From positions 1 to 64,000 of the forward strand of contig JAIEMB010000011.1 in the NCBI GenBank assembly GCA_019752515.1: a stretch of DNA of 64,000 nt, read 5' to 3'. The position numbers and the translations under genes are program-made. Of this stretch, positions 7,822 to 17,637 are shown one piece after another. Source of the stretch: Alphaproteobacteria bacterium (lineage in GTDB: Bacteria; Pseudomonadota; Alphaproteobacteria; UBA9655). How positions within the stretch are numbered: the first letter of the stretch is position 1; the number at the start of each line of letters is the position of its first letter. The notes under the pieces are model-generated. The model was not told the origin of the DNA and ran no database searches. It was given only the letters and a program-made list of their open reading frames with translations.

Positions 7822-7977
7822 ATGAAAATAAAAATTAGATTAACAAGAATTTTAAAAATTATCGAATCCGTAAGATGGAATGCAAATTTATTCTATGCAT
7901 TTTTTTTCTCAATGATGTTCTTAATTTGTATATTCAATATTAATAAAAAGTCAGAATTTCTTTATTTTCAGTTTTAG
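7822..7977 (+). CDS. Possible small membrane protein between MBOAT and SGNH genes
   Basis: 51 aa: a basic N-terminus (MKIKIRLTRILK) then one hydrophobic stretch (NLFYAFFFSMMFLICIF). It ends 2 bp before the ATG of the next gene, in the same direction. There is no clear ribosome site and no recognised family. It could be a genuine small partner of the acetylation system or an AT-rich chance frame. Confidence 0.3.
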   Translation: MKIKIRLTRILKIIESVRWNANLFYAFFFSMMFLICIFNINKKSEFLYFQF

Positions 7978-7979
7978 CT

Positions 7980-9221
7980 ATGAATAAAGAGGATATTTCT
8001 TTGATAGCTACATCTAACTACTTTATGAATGATGTACTTTTACGTAATAAAAAACATAAAGTATATTTATTTTGTTTTTTTGTTAGTTTTTCAATTTTAT
8101 TTTTTCCTGTGTTTATAGGAAATCTATACTTCAATTACGTAAATTTTTTTTCGAAAAAAGATAGTGAGTTTGAGGCTTCCTGTTGGCAAAATAAAACCCA
8201 CGGTATTGCATGCATATCAGATACAACAAACAGAACCTTTAAAAGTTTTCGTATTCATAATATGTTAAAACAGAATGAGGTTGATACTATTGTTCATGGT
8301 TCATCAACTGTTATGGGTATAAAAGGGTATATGTTCCCTAAAAATCAAAAAGCATATAATTTCTCTCAAAATGATAATCCTACCCATCATCTCATCTCTG
8401 AATTAGAATATTTTGTCGCTCAAGACAATTTATTTTATTTTGTAGTTGCCCTTGACTGGGCTTTGGGGTTTCCGATGGATTTGGAAGAAATTCCCAATTT
8501 CCAAAAGACCCTACCAAACGAAGAAGAGGTTTCATGGATAGATTTGATAAGAGATGCTTTAACAACAAGTAAAGTTAAATATTTTTTTAATAAAATTTGG
8601 ATGATTTTGTCTGCTAATAATAAACTAGACACTTTTCAAAAAGTATTCTTGTTAACGCAGCAAGAGTATGTGTGTTCTAATGGCAAAGTTGCAAGGGACT
8701 TTAATACAGCCCGCCCACAAAGATGTGCGGGGTTTTGTTATGATGGTAGTACAGATTTTTTAGTCCATGCTCCTTTAACTGAAGAAAAAGGACAGGAGAG
8801 TATTCAGCAAGCTGTTATAGTAGAATCCCAATATATCCGTACGTTATCAAAATCAAATGGCATTAGTAAAATCTATTTAGAAAGATTAGGTAAAATTATT
8901 GCCAAAATAAAAAATAAAAATGGAGAGGTGTTTTTCTTCATACCCCCATTACTTCCTGGATTTGAAAAGGAAATATTAAAAACTTCTCAAAAAGAAAAGC
9001 TTTTAAATATTAAAAAGACTTTAAATGACTTTGCTGTTGATAATAAAATCCAAATACTAGATGCAGGGCAATCTGAAGCATATGGATGTACAGTTTCTGA
9101 ATTTTTAGATCCACACCACGCATTTCCTTCTTGTATTAAAAAAATATTTGAGCGTTTTTTTACTCACCGGACCAATGCCCGTTATGGATTAATAAGTCCA
9201 GATCTCGGTAATTTACCATGA
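7980..9221 (+). CDS. SGNH/AlgJ-like membrane-anchored O-acetyltransferase partner (putative)
   Basis: 413 aa. One membrane segment at ~28-53, then an extracytoplasmic domain. HGSSTVMG (Ser108/109) fits block I of SGNH-like acetyltransferases, NFSQND (~127-132) could be the Asn block, and DPHH (377-380) resembles the late Asp-x-His/DHHW block. The sequence is divergent and assignment rests largely on these motifs and on its position after an MBOAT gene, the usual AlgI/AlgJ arrangement. A role in acetylating exported glycan is inferred. AT-rich like its neighbour. Confidence 0.6.
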   Translation: MNKEDISLIATSNYFMNDVLLRNKKHKVYLFCFFVSFSILFFPVFIGNLYFNYVNFFSKKDSEFEASCWQNKTHGIACISDTTNRTFKSFRIHNMLKQNEVDTIVHGSSTVMGIKGYMFPKNQKAYNFSQNDNPTHHLISELEYFVAQDNLFYFVVALDWALGFPMDLEEIPNFQKTLPNEEEVSWIDLIRDALTTSKVKYFFNKIWMILSANNKLDTFQKVFLLTQQEYVCSNGKVARDFNTARPQRCAGFCYDGSTDFLVHAPLTEEKGQESIQQAVIVESQYIRTLSKSNGISKIYLERLGKIIAKIKNKNGEVFFFIPPLLPGFEKEILKTSQKEKLLNIKKTLNDFAVDNKIQILDAGQSEAYGCTVSEFLDPHHAFPSCIKKIFERFFTHRTNARYGLISPDLGNLP

Positions 9222-9311
9222 AAAACAAATACTAAAGAATATATAAAGTTAATTGCTCACGATACACAAATTTTTAAAAAATTTGCTCAAAATCTACAAT
9301 TTCTCCAAATT

Positions 9312-9386
9312 AGGGACTGCTTAATATCTCGTTCCCCGCTATAGTCTTTTTTGATCATCAGAGAGATCCAATTATGGCAAATGTTT
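9312..9386 (+). repeat. 75-bp direct repeat, copy 2 (native addB 5' end)
   Basis: Second copy of the repeat at 6297-6371. It contains the addB leader and its first four codons; the coding frame continues into the full addB gene. A CTATAGT sequence in the leader could be a -10 element present in both copies. Confidence 0.95.
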
Positions 9387-12211
9387 ATACAATTCCCTCA
9401 GGATATTCGTTTTTAGAAAGTCTTGCTGTGGGGTTATTACGAATTGAGGAAGAAGACTCTTTTCGTTTTTGTCAGATGGAAATTTATCTTCCAACCCGTC
9501 GTGCTTGCGTTGAAATTAAGCAAGCACTTATTCGTCAGGGGCAAGGACGATTTTTGCTTCTCCCTAAGTTATTGCCCTTGGGTGATTTAGATGAAGATGA
9601 AGAATTGCTGAGTTCTCCTCTTGATGAATTTGATCTCAAGCCTCTCATTCCTCCTTTTCAACGTCTCGGTCTTTTGACTCACCTTATTGAAGATTATATT
9701 CAAAATACAGGCCTTCCAAGATCTTCCTCCTTAACCCTTAAACTTGCCAAGAGTCTTGTAAAAATCATGGATCAAGCCTCTATCGAAAATGTTCCTTGGG
9801 AAGGCCTTATGCATTTGGTACCCTCTGAGTTTGCAGGTCATTGGCAGTTAACGCTCAATTTTCTTGACATCATTAGCACACATTGGCCTCGCATCCTTGA
9901 AGAAAAAGGTTGCATAGAGCCTTATCTTCGCCACCACCTTCTTGTTGAATCTTTGACAAAACGATGGGAGAGAACTCCTCCGGAGTTTCCCATATTAGCT
10001 GCTGGCTCGACAGGTACCATGCCTGCAACTTCCCGTCTTCTCAGAGCGATCGCAAGCCTTCCGCAAGGCTCTGTCATCTTACCGGGATTGGATAGGACAT
10101 TAAGTGGGGAAGAAGCTCAAACCCTTTCGCCTTGCCATCCTCAATATTCTTTAGCCCAGTTTTTACAAAAAATGAATCTAGAGCCTCAAGCTATACCTCT
10201 TTGGCCTAGGCTCGAAAAACAGGAAGAAACTTGTTATGCGCGTGCTCAATTGTTTGCCGAAGCCTTAAAACCATCTTTTTCTTTTGACAAGGAACCCCCC
10301 CATAAAGCCCTTGAAGGTGTGTATTTGGTTCCGTGTATGTCTCCACAGGAAGAAGCCCTTGCCATCGCTATTCTCTTACGTCAACAATTAGAAACCCCAA
10401 AACTTCGTGCGGTTCTCATCACATCTGATTTAAAACTTGCTGAAAGAGTTACATGGGAGCTTAAAAGATGGGGAATTGAGATCGATAGCTCTTCTGGAGA
10501 ACTGCTTGAGCATACTCCATCAGGGGTTTTCTTAAAGCTTTGTGCGGAATTTCTGGTTAAACCTTACGATCAGGTTGCTCTTCTTTCTCTTCTTAAGCAT
10601 CCCCTTTTTCGCCTTGGACACTCTGCAGGCGTTCTCCGATCTGAGATTCGTCAGTTTGAGAAGAAATGCCTAAGAGGGGACTTTATTGACGTTCCCTCTT
10701 GGCTTGAGAACTTTAAGAGTCTTGTACGTCCTCTCAGAGAAATGACTGAGGCTTCTCTTGAAAAATTCCTCATGTGCCATCGTGAAATAGCTGAAGTTCT
10801 TTCTACAGACGAAGAAGGTATATGCCAGCTGTGGAAAGGACCTAAGGGAGAAGCCGTTCAAGCTTTTTTCAAAAGTTTGGTGGAATCATCTGTGGATTTT
10901 CCAAATCTATCCCTTGAAGCATACCCTTCTTTTTTAACCGAGTTGCTTCGAGGTCAAAGCGTTCGGATTCGCCCCCAAAAACATCCTCGTCTTTCCATCT
11001 TAGGACCTATAGAGGCCCGTCTTTTCCATGCCGATGTAATGATATTGGGAGGATTAAATGAAGGAACATGGCCTCCAGATATAAGCATGGATCCCTGGCT
11101 TAACCGCCCTATGCGCCAAGAAATGGGTTTCCCTCCTCCCGAAAGGCGTATTGGACTTTCAGCTCATGATTTTGGGCAAGCTTTTTCAAGCTCTAAAGTC
11201 TATCTTACGCGAGCTTTAAAGAGAGATGGGACTCCCACGATGGCTTGTCGGTGGCTAGAGCGCCTTGAGGTTTATTTAAAAGCTTGGAATCTTGAACTAC
11301 CTAAAGAGTCACGTGTTCTTGAATGGGCACAAGGTCTTGACCAATCTTTGCACCAAAAAACTTTATTACCTCCTTTTCCTTCCCCTCCTGTCCATACGCG
11401 TCCACGCCGGCTTTCTGTAACACAAATTGAGACGTGGAGGCGGGATCCTTACGCACATTACGCCCGTATGATTCTCTCCCTATCTCCCGTTGGGCTTTTA
11501 AATGTTCAAGTCGATTTTGCTGATAGAGGGATCCTCATTCATAATGCGTTGGATCAATTTTTTAAGGTATGTCCAGATCCTCTTCATAAGAAAAGCTTAG
11601 AAGTTTTGTTGATGATAGGTAAAACACTCTTTGAGCCTTATGAGGAAGATGCCTCTCTTCGTCTTTTTTGGTGGCCTAGATTTTGTCAGCTGGCAAAATG
11701 GTTTATTGAAAATGAGCGCATCATGCGCCTGCCTGGAACGAGAACGTTTACGGAGGTAAAAGGTAGCTTAATTCTTAATTCGTCACTTGGTTCCTTTGAG
11801 TGTACTGCTAAGGCTGATCGCATTGATGTTTTACCTGATGGACGCCTTCGTATCCTTGATTATAAAACAGGAGCGCCACCTACGGATGAAGATGTGAATC
11901 TCGGTTTTTCTCCACAGTTGCCTTTAGAAGGGGCTATCGCGATGAGCCAGGGATTTGAAGGGATTTCTTCTACAGAGATTGAAAGTCTTCAATATTGGTG
12001 GCTTAAAGGGGATTCAAAGGGGGGAGTGATCAAGACACTTCCCGGAGATCCCCATGACCTTTCGTCAAAGGCTTTAAGAGGTCTCGAACATATGATTCAC
12101 GTGTTCGAAAATGAAAAAACTCCTTATCCAGCTCAGCCCACGCCTATGAAAGGTCTTAAGTATAACGACTATGCTCACCTGGCTCGACTTCAAGAATGGG
12201 GAAGACAATAA
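9374..12211 (+). CDS. addB: AddB, double-strand break repair helicase-nuclease subunit
   Basis: 945 aa. Alphaproteobacterial-type AddB, partner of AddA in the RecBCD-like complex that resects DNA ends for recombination. The N-terminal IPSGYSFLESLA is typical of the group. The middle region ADVMILGGLNEGTWPP fits the inactivated helicase-like part. The C-terminal RecB-type nuclease motif is RLRILDYKTGAPP with the D-x-K core. The stop overlaps the addA start (TAATG at 12209-12213), showing coupled translation. The leader of this gene is duplicated at 6297. Confidence 0.93.
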   Translation: MANVYTIPSGYSFLESLAVGLLRIEEEDSFRFCQMEIYLPTRRACVEIKQALIRQGQGRFLLLPKLLPLGDLDEDEELLSSPLDEFDLKPLIPPFQRLGLLTHLIEDYIQNTGLPRSSSLTLKLAKSLVKIMDQASIENVPWEGLMHLVPSEFAGHWQLTLNFLDIISTHWPRILEEKGCIEPYLRHHLLVESLTKRWERTPPEFPILAAGSTGTMPATSRLLRAIASLPQGSVILPGLDRTLSGEEAQTLSPCHPQYSLAQFLQKMNLEPQAIPLWPRLEKQEETCYARAQLFAEALKPSFSFDKEPPHKALEGVYLVPCMSPQEEALAIAILLRQQLETPKLRAVLITSDLKLAERVTWELKRWGIEIDSSSGELLEHTPSGVFLKLCAEFLVKPYDQVALLSLLKHPLFRLGHSAGVLRSEIRQFEKKCLRGDFIDVPSWLENFKSLVRPLREMTEASLEKFLMCHREIAEVLSTDEEGICQLWKGPKGEAVQAFFKSLVESSVDFPNLSLEAYPSFLTELLRGQSVRIRPQKHPRLSILGPIEARLFHADVMILGGLNEGTWPPDISMDPWLNRPMRQEMGFPPPERRIGLSAHDFGQAFSSSKVYLTRALKRDGTPTMACRWLERLEVYLKAWNLELPKESRVLEWAQGLDQSLHQKTLLPPFPSPPVHTRPRRLSVTQIETWRRDPYAHYARMILSLSPVGLLNVQVDFADRGILIHNALDQFFKVCPDPLHKKSLEVLLMIGKTLFEPYEEDASLRLFWWPRFCQLAKWFIENERIMRLPGTRTFTEVKGSLILNSSLGSFECTAKADRIDVLPDGRLRILDYKTGAPPTDEDVNLGFSPQLPLEGAIAMSQGFEGISSTEIESLQYWWLKGDSKGGVIKTLPGDPHDLSSKALRGLEHMIHVFENEKTPYPAQPTPMKGLKYNDYAHLARLQEWGRQ

Positions 12212-15200
12212 TGCCCCTCCAGATTGCTGCCCATTCCCAAAGATTAGCAGCCCACCCTTATCATTCAGCTTGGGTGGCAGCTTCTGCAGGTTCTGGAAAA
12301 ACAAAGGTATTAACGGATAGGGTTCTTAACCTTCTTCTAGAGGGGTATTCTCCTGAGCGTATTTTATGTCTGACGTTTACGAAGGCTGCTGCTGCAGAGA
12401 TGGCAAACCGTCTTCGTGTCCGGCTTGGAGAGTGGGCTATTTTGCCCGAAAATGAACTTCAGACGTCTTTACAGAGTCTCTTAGGCTCCTTACCATCTCC
12501 TGAGAAAATATCCTATGCTCGCACACTCTTTGGACTGACACTCGATGCTCCAGGGGGGCTTAAAATCCTTACAATTCATAGCTTTTGCCAATCTCTTTTA
12601 AAACGCTTTCCTTTAGAAGCTGGCCTTTCTCCGTTTTTTGAAGTCATCGATGATTCTCAAAAAAAATCCCTTCTAAAAAAAGCAGCCCACCAAGTCATGG
12701 AAGAGCTGAACCTTCAAGAAACACTTGAAACTCTTATTTTTCGTTTTAGTGAAACAACCTTTGAAGAATTTAATAATTTTATTTTGCAAGAACGTGCTTC
12801 ATTTGCAAGTCTTCATCTCAAAGAGATTGACAAGGTACTTCATACAGAGGGCATCACGGAAAAAGAACATTTAAGATCTCTTCTTGATTTTATTCCCCTA
12901 GAAGTGCTGAAAAAAAACCTGTCAAACTTTGAAGAGGGTAGCTCGACTGATCAAGAGCGGGGTGTAACACTTTCCGAATTTTTGTCTCTGTCTGATACAG
13001 AAAAGTATCTGAATTATGAGACCTATCTTTCTTTTTTCCTCACCCAAAAAGGCGAAAAGAGAGCGCGTCTTTTAACGCAAAAACTAGCTCTCAAATTTCC
13101 TTGTTTTATGGAACAATTGGTAGAAGAAGCGTCTCGCCTCGAAAGGTGGGTTCAAACGCGAAATACACTTGATATAGCCAAAACTTCAAAAGCTTTCTTA
13201 ACCTATAGCTGTGCTTTTTTAAAAGCTTATGAAACACTTAAAAAATCTCAGTCTCTTTTGGATTATGAGGATTTAATTCTTAAAACTGTTGACCTTTTAA
13301 AAAACCCTGGCTGTCACTGGGTTCTTTATAAACTTGATGGGGGTCTTGATCATATCCTTGTTGATGAAGCTCAAGATACAAGCCCCACCCAATGGGCTGT
13401 CATTCGCGCGATTGCAGAAGAGTTTTATGCAAATGCAACCACAGATCCCCGCAATCGCACCCTGTTTATTGTCGGTGATGATAAGCAATCGATTTATAGT
13501 TTTCAAGGAGCTGATCCCAACGTCTTTTCTCAAATGCAAAAAGAATTGAGAGCATTTGCTCACCAATCAGGAAAAACGTGGCAAGATATAGATCTGAATA
13601 TTTCTTTTCGTTCGACTCCTGAAGTTCTGAAAGTTGTGGATGCTATTTTTACTTCAAATTCTCTTTCTCCTCACGGCGTGCATCACTTGCCCTTTCGGAA
13701 GGAGGCTCCTGGTCATGTAGAACTTTGGCCACTTTTAAAAAAAGAAGAAGAAAAAGCACTTAAACCGTGGCAGCTGACTTGTCTTCGTGAAGTGCAGGAT
13801 CTGCCTCAAAATCGTCTTGCAAAACTTATTGCAAAGACGATCCAAGGATGGCTAAGCCAAAAGGGACCACTTTTGAGGCCTATTCTACCTAGAGATATTC
13901 TTATTCTTGTACGACGCCGAACGGTCTTTGTGGATACACTTATCCGCTCCCTAAAGGAATGTGAAGTTCCTGTTGCGGGTATTGATCGACTATGGCTGTT
14001 GGATGGGATTGCGATCCAAGATCTTCTTAAAATTGCCGAATTTCTTCTTCTTCCAGAAGATGATCTTACACTTGCAACTGTCCTTAAGGGCCCTCTCTTT
14101 AGTCTTTCTGAAGAAGATCTTTTTGACCTTTCCTATGGGCGTGAGAGCAACTCTCTTTGGCACCGTTTACAAAAGCAAAAGCGATTTGAGAACGTAACCT
14201 CTCTTCTAAAAGATCTCCTCTCCCGCGTTGATTTTTTTACACCATTTTCGCTTTTTAGTTATATCTTAGGTCCCCTTGAGGGACGGAAAAAATGGCAAGC
14301 TTGCTTGGGGCCCGAAATTATTGACTCACTAGATGAATTTTTGAATCTCTGCTTAAATTTTCAAGAAGAAAACACGCCCTCTCTTCAAAGTTTTCTTTAT
14401 TGGATCTCTCAAGAAACCCTTGAATTAAAGCGCGACCTTGATCAGAGTAATCAAGTACGCGTTATGACTGTCCATGGATCCAAAGGTCTTCAAGCCCCCA
14501 TTGTGTTCCTCCCTGATACGACACAGACACCACTAGATCTTCCTTCCTTTGAATTCTATAAGAAAGCTCTTCTTTGGCTACCCCCTTCTGCAAAAGATAT
14601 TCCCCTCACAAAGGCTCTTAAGGACAACTTAAGAGAGAAACAACAAGAAGAATATAGACGTCTTTTGTATGTCGCCCTTACACGAGCAGAAGACGCTCTC
14701 TATATCTGCGGTTGGGAAGGTAATAGCCAAGAGACTTGGTATGATCTTGCTTTACAAGGAATGAAGAAGGTTGGTGAGGAAGTTACATTTGATTTTTCTC
14801 CGTATCTTGAGTTTCAAGGAAAAGGGTGGCGCCTTTCCTCAACTAATGAGGGTCAATTGACCTCTCCAGTGATCGTTAAACCCACATCATTTCTTGTTCC
14901 TCCCTGGTTGAGAACACGTCCTTTCTCAGAAGAAGCTCCTAAATATATAAGACCTTCGCAAGAAAAGGAGGATTTAGCTTCTTTTATACCTTCTTCCTAT
15001 GACCCTTTTGGAACAAAGAAAGGAATTCTTATTCATAGACTTTTACAAACCCTTCCTCTAACTCCAAATAATGATCAAGAACGTATTGCGCTCCGTTTTC
15101 TTGAAAAAGAACAAATTCCAGCGGATGTAGCCCGTGAGATGGCCGCGAGTGCAATCCATGTTTTAAATACTTATCCTGACCTCTTTGGAACTGGGTCACA

Positions 15201-15537
15201 AAGCGAAGTGCCAGTGATAGGAATGCTAGGAGATTCATTCTTTTCAGGTCAAATTGATAGGCTCATCATTCATGAAGATCATATTTTGATTGTTGATTTT
15301 AAGACCTATATCTCTCCTCCTGGTACAATAAAGGAAATTCCGCTCGTTTATTTGAAGCAAATGGCGCATTATAAGATTGCTCTTTCTCATATTTATCCTC
15401 AAAAAGATATTTTCTGTGCTTTGTTATGGACACATATTCCTCGGTTAGACCTCATACCCGATTCGGTGTTGAAAAATCTTACGCCTATAATTGACGTTAA
15501 GCCTGTAGAAGTTTACACTAAGAAAAATTTAGCCTAA
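12211..15537 (+). CDS. addA: AddA, UvrD/RecB-type helicase-nuclease
   Basis: 1108 aa from the ATG at 12211, which overlaps the addB stop; an in-frame ATG five codons earlier is less likely. SF1 helicase motifs in order: Walker A ASAGSGKT (24-31), LTFTKAAAAEM (Ia), ILVDEAQDTSPTQW (II), VGDDKQSIYSFQGADP (III), LNISFRST (IV), VMTVHGSKGLQAPIV (V) and RRLLYVALTRAEDALY (VI). The C-terminal nuclease core LIVDFKTY is intact. With AddB it unwinds and degrades DNA ends. Confidence 0.95.
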   Translation: MPLQIAAHSQRLAAHPYHSAWVAASAGSGKTKVLTDRVLNLLLEGYSPERILCLTFTKAAAAEMANRLRVRLGEWAILPENELQTSLQSLLGSLPSPEKISYARTLFGLTLDAPGGLKILTIHSFCQSLLKRFPLEAGLSPFFEVIDDSQKKSLLKKAAHQVMEELNLQETLETLIFRFSETTFEEFNNFILQERASFASLHLKEIDKVLHTEGITEKEHLRSLLDFIPLEVLKKNLSNFEEGSSTDQERGVTLSEFLSLSDTEKYLNYETYLSFFLTQKGEKRARLLTQKLALKFPCFMEQLVEEASRLERWVQTRNTLDIAKTSKAFLTYSCAFLKAYETLKKSQSLLDYEDLILKTVDLLKNPGCHWVLYKLDGGLDHILVDEAQDTSPTQWAVIRAIAEEFYANATTDPRNRTLFIVGDDKQSIYSFQGADPNVFSQMQKELRAFAHQSGKTWQDIDLNISFRSTPEVLKVVDAIFTSNSLSPHGVHHLPFRKEAPGHVELWPLLKKEEEKALKPWQLTCLREVQDLPQNRLAKLIAKTIQGWLSQKGPLLRPILPRDILILVRRRTVFVDTLIRSLKECEVPVAGIDRLWLLDGIAIQDLLKIAEFLLLPEDDLTLATVLKGPLFSLSEEDLFDLSYGRESNSLWHRLQKQKRFENVTSLLKDLLSRVDFFTPFSLFSYILGPLEGRKKWQACLGPEIIDSLDEFLNLCLNFQEENTPSLQSFLYWISQETLELKRDLDQSNQVRVMTVHGSKGLQAPIVFLPDTTQTPLDLPSFEFYKKALLWLPPSAKDIPLTKALKDNLREKQQEEYRRLLYVALTRAEDALYICGWEGNSQETWYDLALQGMKKVGEEVTFDFSPYLEFQGKGWRLSSTNEGQLTSPVIVKPTSFLVPPWLRTRPFSEEAPKYIRPSQEKEDLASFIPSSYDPFGTKKGILIHRLLQTLPLTPNNDQERIALRFLEKEQIPADVAREMAASAIHVLNTYPDLFGTGSQSEVPVIGMLGDSFFSGQIDRLIIHEDHILIVDFKTYISPPGTIKEIPLVYLKQMAHYKIALSHIYPQKDIFCALLWTHIPRLDLIPDSVLKNLTPIIDVKPVEVYTKKNLA

Positions 15538-15555
15538 TGCAAAGGAAGTGAATTC

Positions 15556-15873
15556 ATGGAAATTTTGAAAGTAACAGATGGGTCATTTAAAAAAGAAGTT
15601 ATGGAAGCAAAAAAGCCGGTACTTCTTGATTTTTGGGCAGAGTGGTGTGGCCCTTGCCGCATGATTGCTCCTGTTTTGGAAGAATTAGCACAAGAAGTTG
15701 GTGATGAGGCTGTTATTGCTAAAATGAACATCGATGAAAACCCAGAAACTCCTTCCCTCTTAGGTATTCGATCCATTCCCACACTGATGGCTTTTAAGGA
15801 AGGGAAAATGGTAGGAACTAAAGTTGGGGTTCAATCAAAATCAGCTCTTCTCGAGTGGCTCAAATCAATCTAA
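15556..15873 (+). CDS. trxA: Thioredoxin
   Basis: 105 aa. Active site WCGPC with Cys31 and Cys34, preceded by VLLDFWAE, and the cis-Pro loop SIPTLMAFKEG. Standard cytoplasmic thioredoxin length. It lies 18 bp after addA, preceded by AAGGAAGTG. Confidence 0.96.
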   Translation: MEILKVTDGSFKKEVMEAKKPVLLDFWAEWCGPCRMIAPVLEELAQEVGDEAVIAKMNIDENPETPSLLGIRSIPTLMAFKEGKMVGTKVGVQSKSALLEWLKSI

Positions 15874-15874
15874 T

Positions 15875-16702
15875 ATGTACCTTGCTATTTTACGCTATAA
15901 GGTACCTCGAGACGAACTAGAGCCTTACATACCTGGGCATGCTACTTTTTTAGAAGAAGGATATGCGAAGGGTGATTTTATCGTATCAGGACGGATGTTG
16001 ACCAACAAAGGTGGAGTTATTCTCTCTCCCCTGACTCGGCGAGGCGATTTCGACGATATATTAAGGCATGATCCTTTCATGAAATCAGGTCTTGTTGATT
16101 ATGAAGTTATTGCCTTTGATCCTTCTCGCTTTCATCCTGATTTTTCCTCCTTTATTCGAGAACCTGAGAGAGTAGAAATTGAACTTGTACCTTATACAAC
16201 AGAATGGGAGTCTCTTTTTAAAGAGGAAGCTGAAATCCTCTCAGAGACTTTGGGCGAAACCCTTGTAACTCTCCATCATATTGGGAGCACAGCCATTCCA
16301 GGGATTGTAGCTAAACCTATTCTGGATATTCTTCCTGTTGTTAAAGATATTCAAGCGATTGATCACTTGACAGATGCACTCCAAACTTTAGGATATGAAG
16401 GAAGAGGAGAATTTGGGATGCCTGGTCGGCGGTTTTTTATGAAAACTGTTGCAGGAAAACGTCATGTTAATGTTCACATTTTTGAAAAAGGACATCCGGA
16501 TATTTTGCGACATCTTTTGTTTCGGGATTATTTAAAAAATCATGCGGAAGATGCATTTGCCTATTCTGAACTTAAAAAAAAACTTGTCTTAGAGTCCCAA
16601 AATGATATAGAGCGGTACTGTTGGGGCAAAGAAGATTTTGTAAAAGCCATCGAAATAAAAGCCTCTTTGCGGAATGTTTTTTTAAACAAGGTAGAATCAT
16701 GA
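15875..16702 (+). CDS. YciI-like domain fused to GrpB/UPF0157 nucleotidyltransferase-like domain
   Basis: 275 aa from the ATG at 15875, one base after the trxA stop. Residues 1-~95 (MYLAILRYKVP, the conserved His in PGHATFLEEGYAKGDFIVSG) match the YciI-like fold. Residues ~105-270 match GrpB/UPF0157: VPYTTEWESLF, HHIGSTAIPGIVAKPILDI, RHVNVHIFEKGHPD. The two are normally separate proteins; here they form one chain. GrpB proteins have a nucleotidyltransferase fold, but substrate and function are unknown. The 3' end overlaps the next gene by ATGA. Confidence 0.82.
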   Translation: MYLAILRYKVPRDELEPYIPGHATFLEEGYAKGDFIVSGRMLTNKGGVILSPLTRRGDFDDILRHDPFMKSGLVDYEVIAFDPSRFHPDFSSFIREPERVEIELVPYTTEWESLFKEEAEILSETLGETLVTLHHIGSTAIPGIVAKPILDILPVVKDIQAIDHLTDALQTLGYEGRGEFGMPGRRFFMKTVAGKRHVNVHIFEKGHPDILRHLLFRDYLKNHAEDAFAYSELKKKLVLESQNDIERYCWGKEDFVKAIEIKASLRNVFLNKVES

Positions 16703-17637
16703 TGAATCTTTTCATTCTTCCCAATTTTTTAGGCGATACCATTTTAACGACGGGTATTATCGATTTTATGAAGGATGAGCCTGCTGTTCTCGTTGTAAAC
16801 AAAGTTACAGCTCCACTTTTTCAAGATACGCCTAATGTTAAGCAATTAATCATTACAAAGAAAAAGCCATGGAATGGTCATTGGGTTGATTTATGGAAAG
16901 AGCTGAAGGGAAAACAATGGAATACTCTTATTGATTTTAAAGGATCCGCTCTTCCTTTTTTTCTGAAAGCACGTCAAAAACGCCTTTGGAGTCAACCTGA
17001 TGGATCTATTCCTAAAGTTGTTCATATCAGTCAATGCCTAGGATTTAAAGAAACACTTTCCCCAAAGCTTTGGATCTCACCCATGAGGTTGGAACAAGCC
17101 CGTAATACTTTAAACCGCCCCACTCTTTCTGTGGCTCCGGTTGCCAATTGGCGCGGGAAACAATGGCCGCTTGACAGATATATTAGTCTCCTAAATAACT
17201 TCTGTGAAACCTACCCTGAAGCACAAGTTGCTGTTTATGCAGCTCCACACGAACAGGGCCAAGTTGAGCCTCTTCTTAAAGCGCTTCCTAAGGATCAATG
17301 CTTTAATACGATTGGTGGCAATCTTCTCGATAGCGCAGCAATGATTCAGTCTTCGCGTCTCTTCCTTGGAAATGACTCAGGTCTCATGCATTTGAGCGCT
17401 TCCGTAGGGACACCTACCATTGCTCTTTTTGGTCCTTCAAATGAAAAGATTTATGGCCCTTGGTCGGGTCAAAACCCTTCACCCCATCGTACACTTCGAG
17501 GTGACCCTTTTGTTAAGCATATTAAACAAACAAGTAAAGACACGAATTGCTATATGACTTCCCTTACAATTCCCCAAGTTTGGGAAGGTATAGTTGAGAG
17601 ATGGGAAAACGCAGAAAATAAAACGGCTTCGTTTTAA
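16699..17637 (+). CDS. Family 9 glycosyltransferase (heptosyltransferase-like)
   Basis: 312 aa. The start is one of two tandem ATGs at 16699/16702, overlapping the stop of the previous gene. N-terminal LFILPNFLGDTILTTGII and C-terminal FLGNDSGLMHLSASVGTPTIALFGPS are diagnostic of GT9 ADP-heptose:LPS heptosyltransferases. It is slightly shorter than WaaC/WaaF and its acceptor cannot be deduced. Heptose precursor genes gmhA, gmhB and hldE lie elsewhere in the window, which supports an LPS inner-core role. Its end overlaps the end of asd by 4 bp on the opposite strand. Confidence 0.85.
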   Translation: MMNLFILPNFLGDTILTTGIIDFMKDEPAVLVVNKVTAPLFQDTPNVKQLIITKKKPWNGHWVDLWKELKGKQWNTLIDFKGSALPFFLKARQKRLWSQPDGSIPKVVHISQCLGFKETLSPKLWISPMRLEQARNTLNRPTLSVAPVANWRGKQWPLDRYISLLNNFCETYPEAQVAVYAAPHEQGQVEPLLKALPKDQCFNTIGGNLLDSAAMIQSSRLFLGNDSGLMHLSASVGTPTIALFGPSNEKIYGPWSGQNPSPHRTLRGDPFVKHIKQTSKDTNCYMTSLTIPQVWEGIVERWENAENKTASF

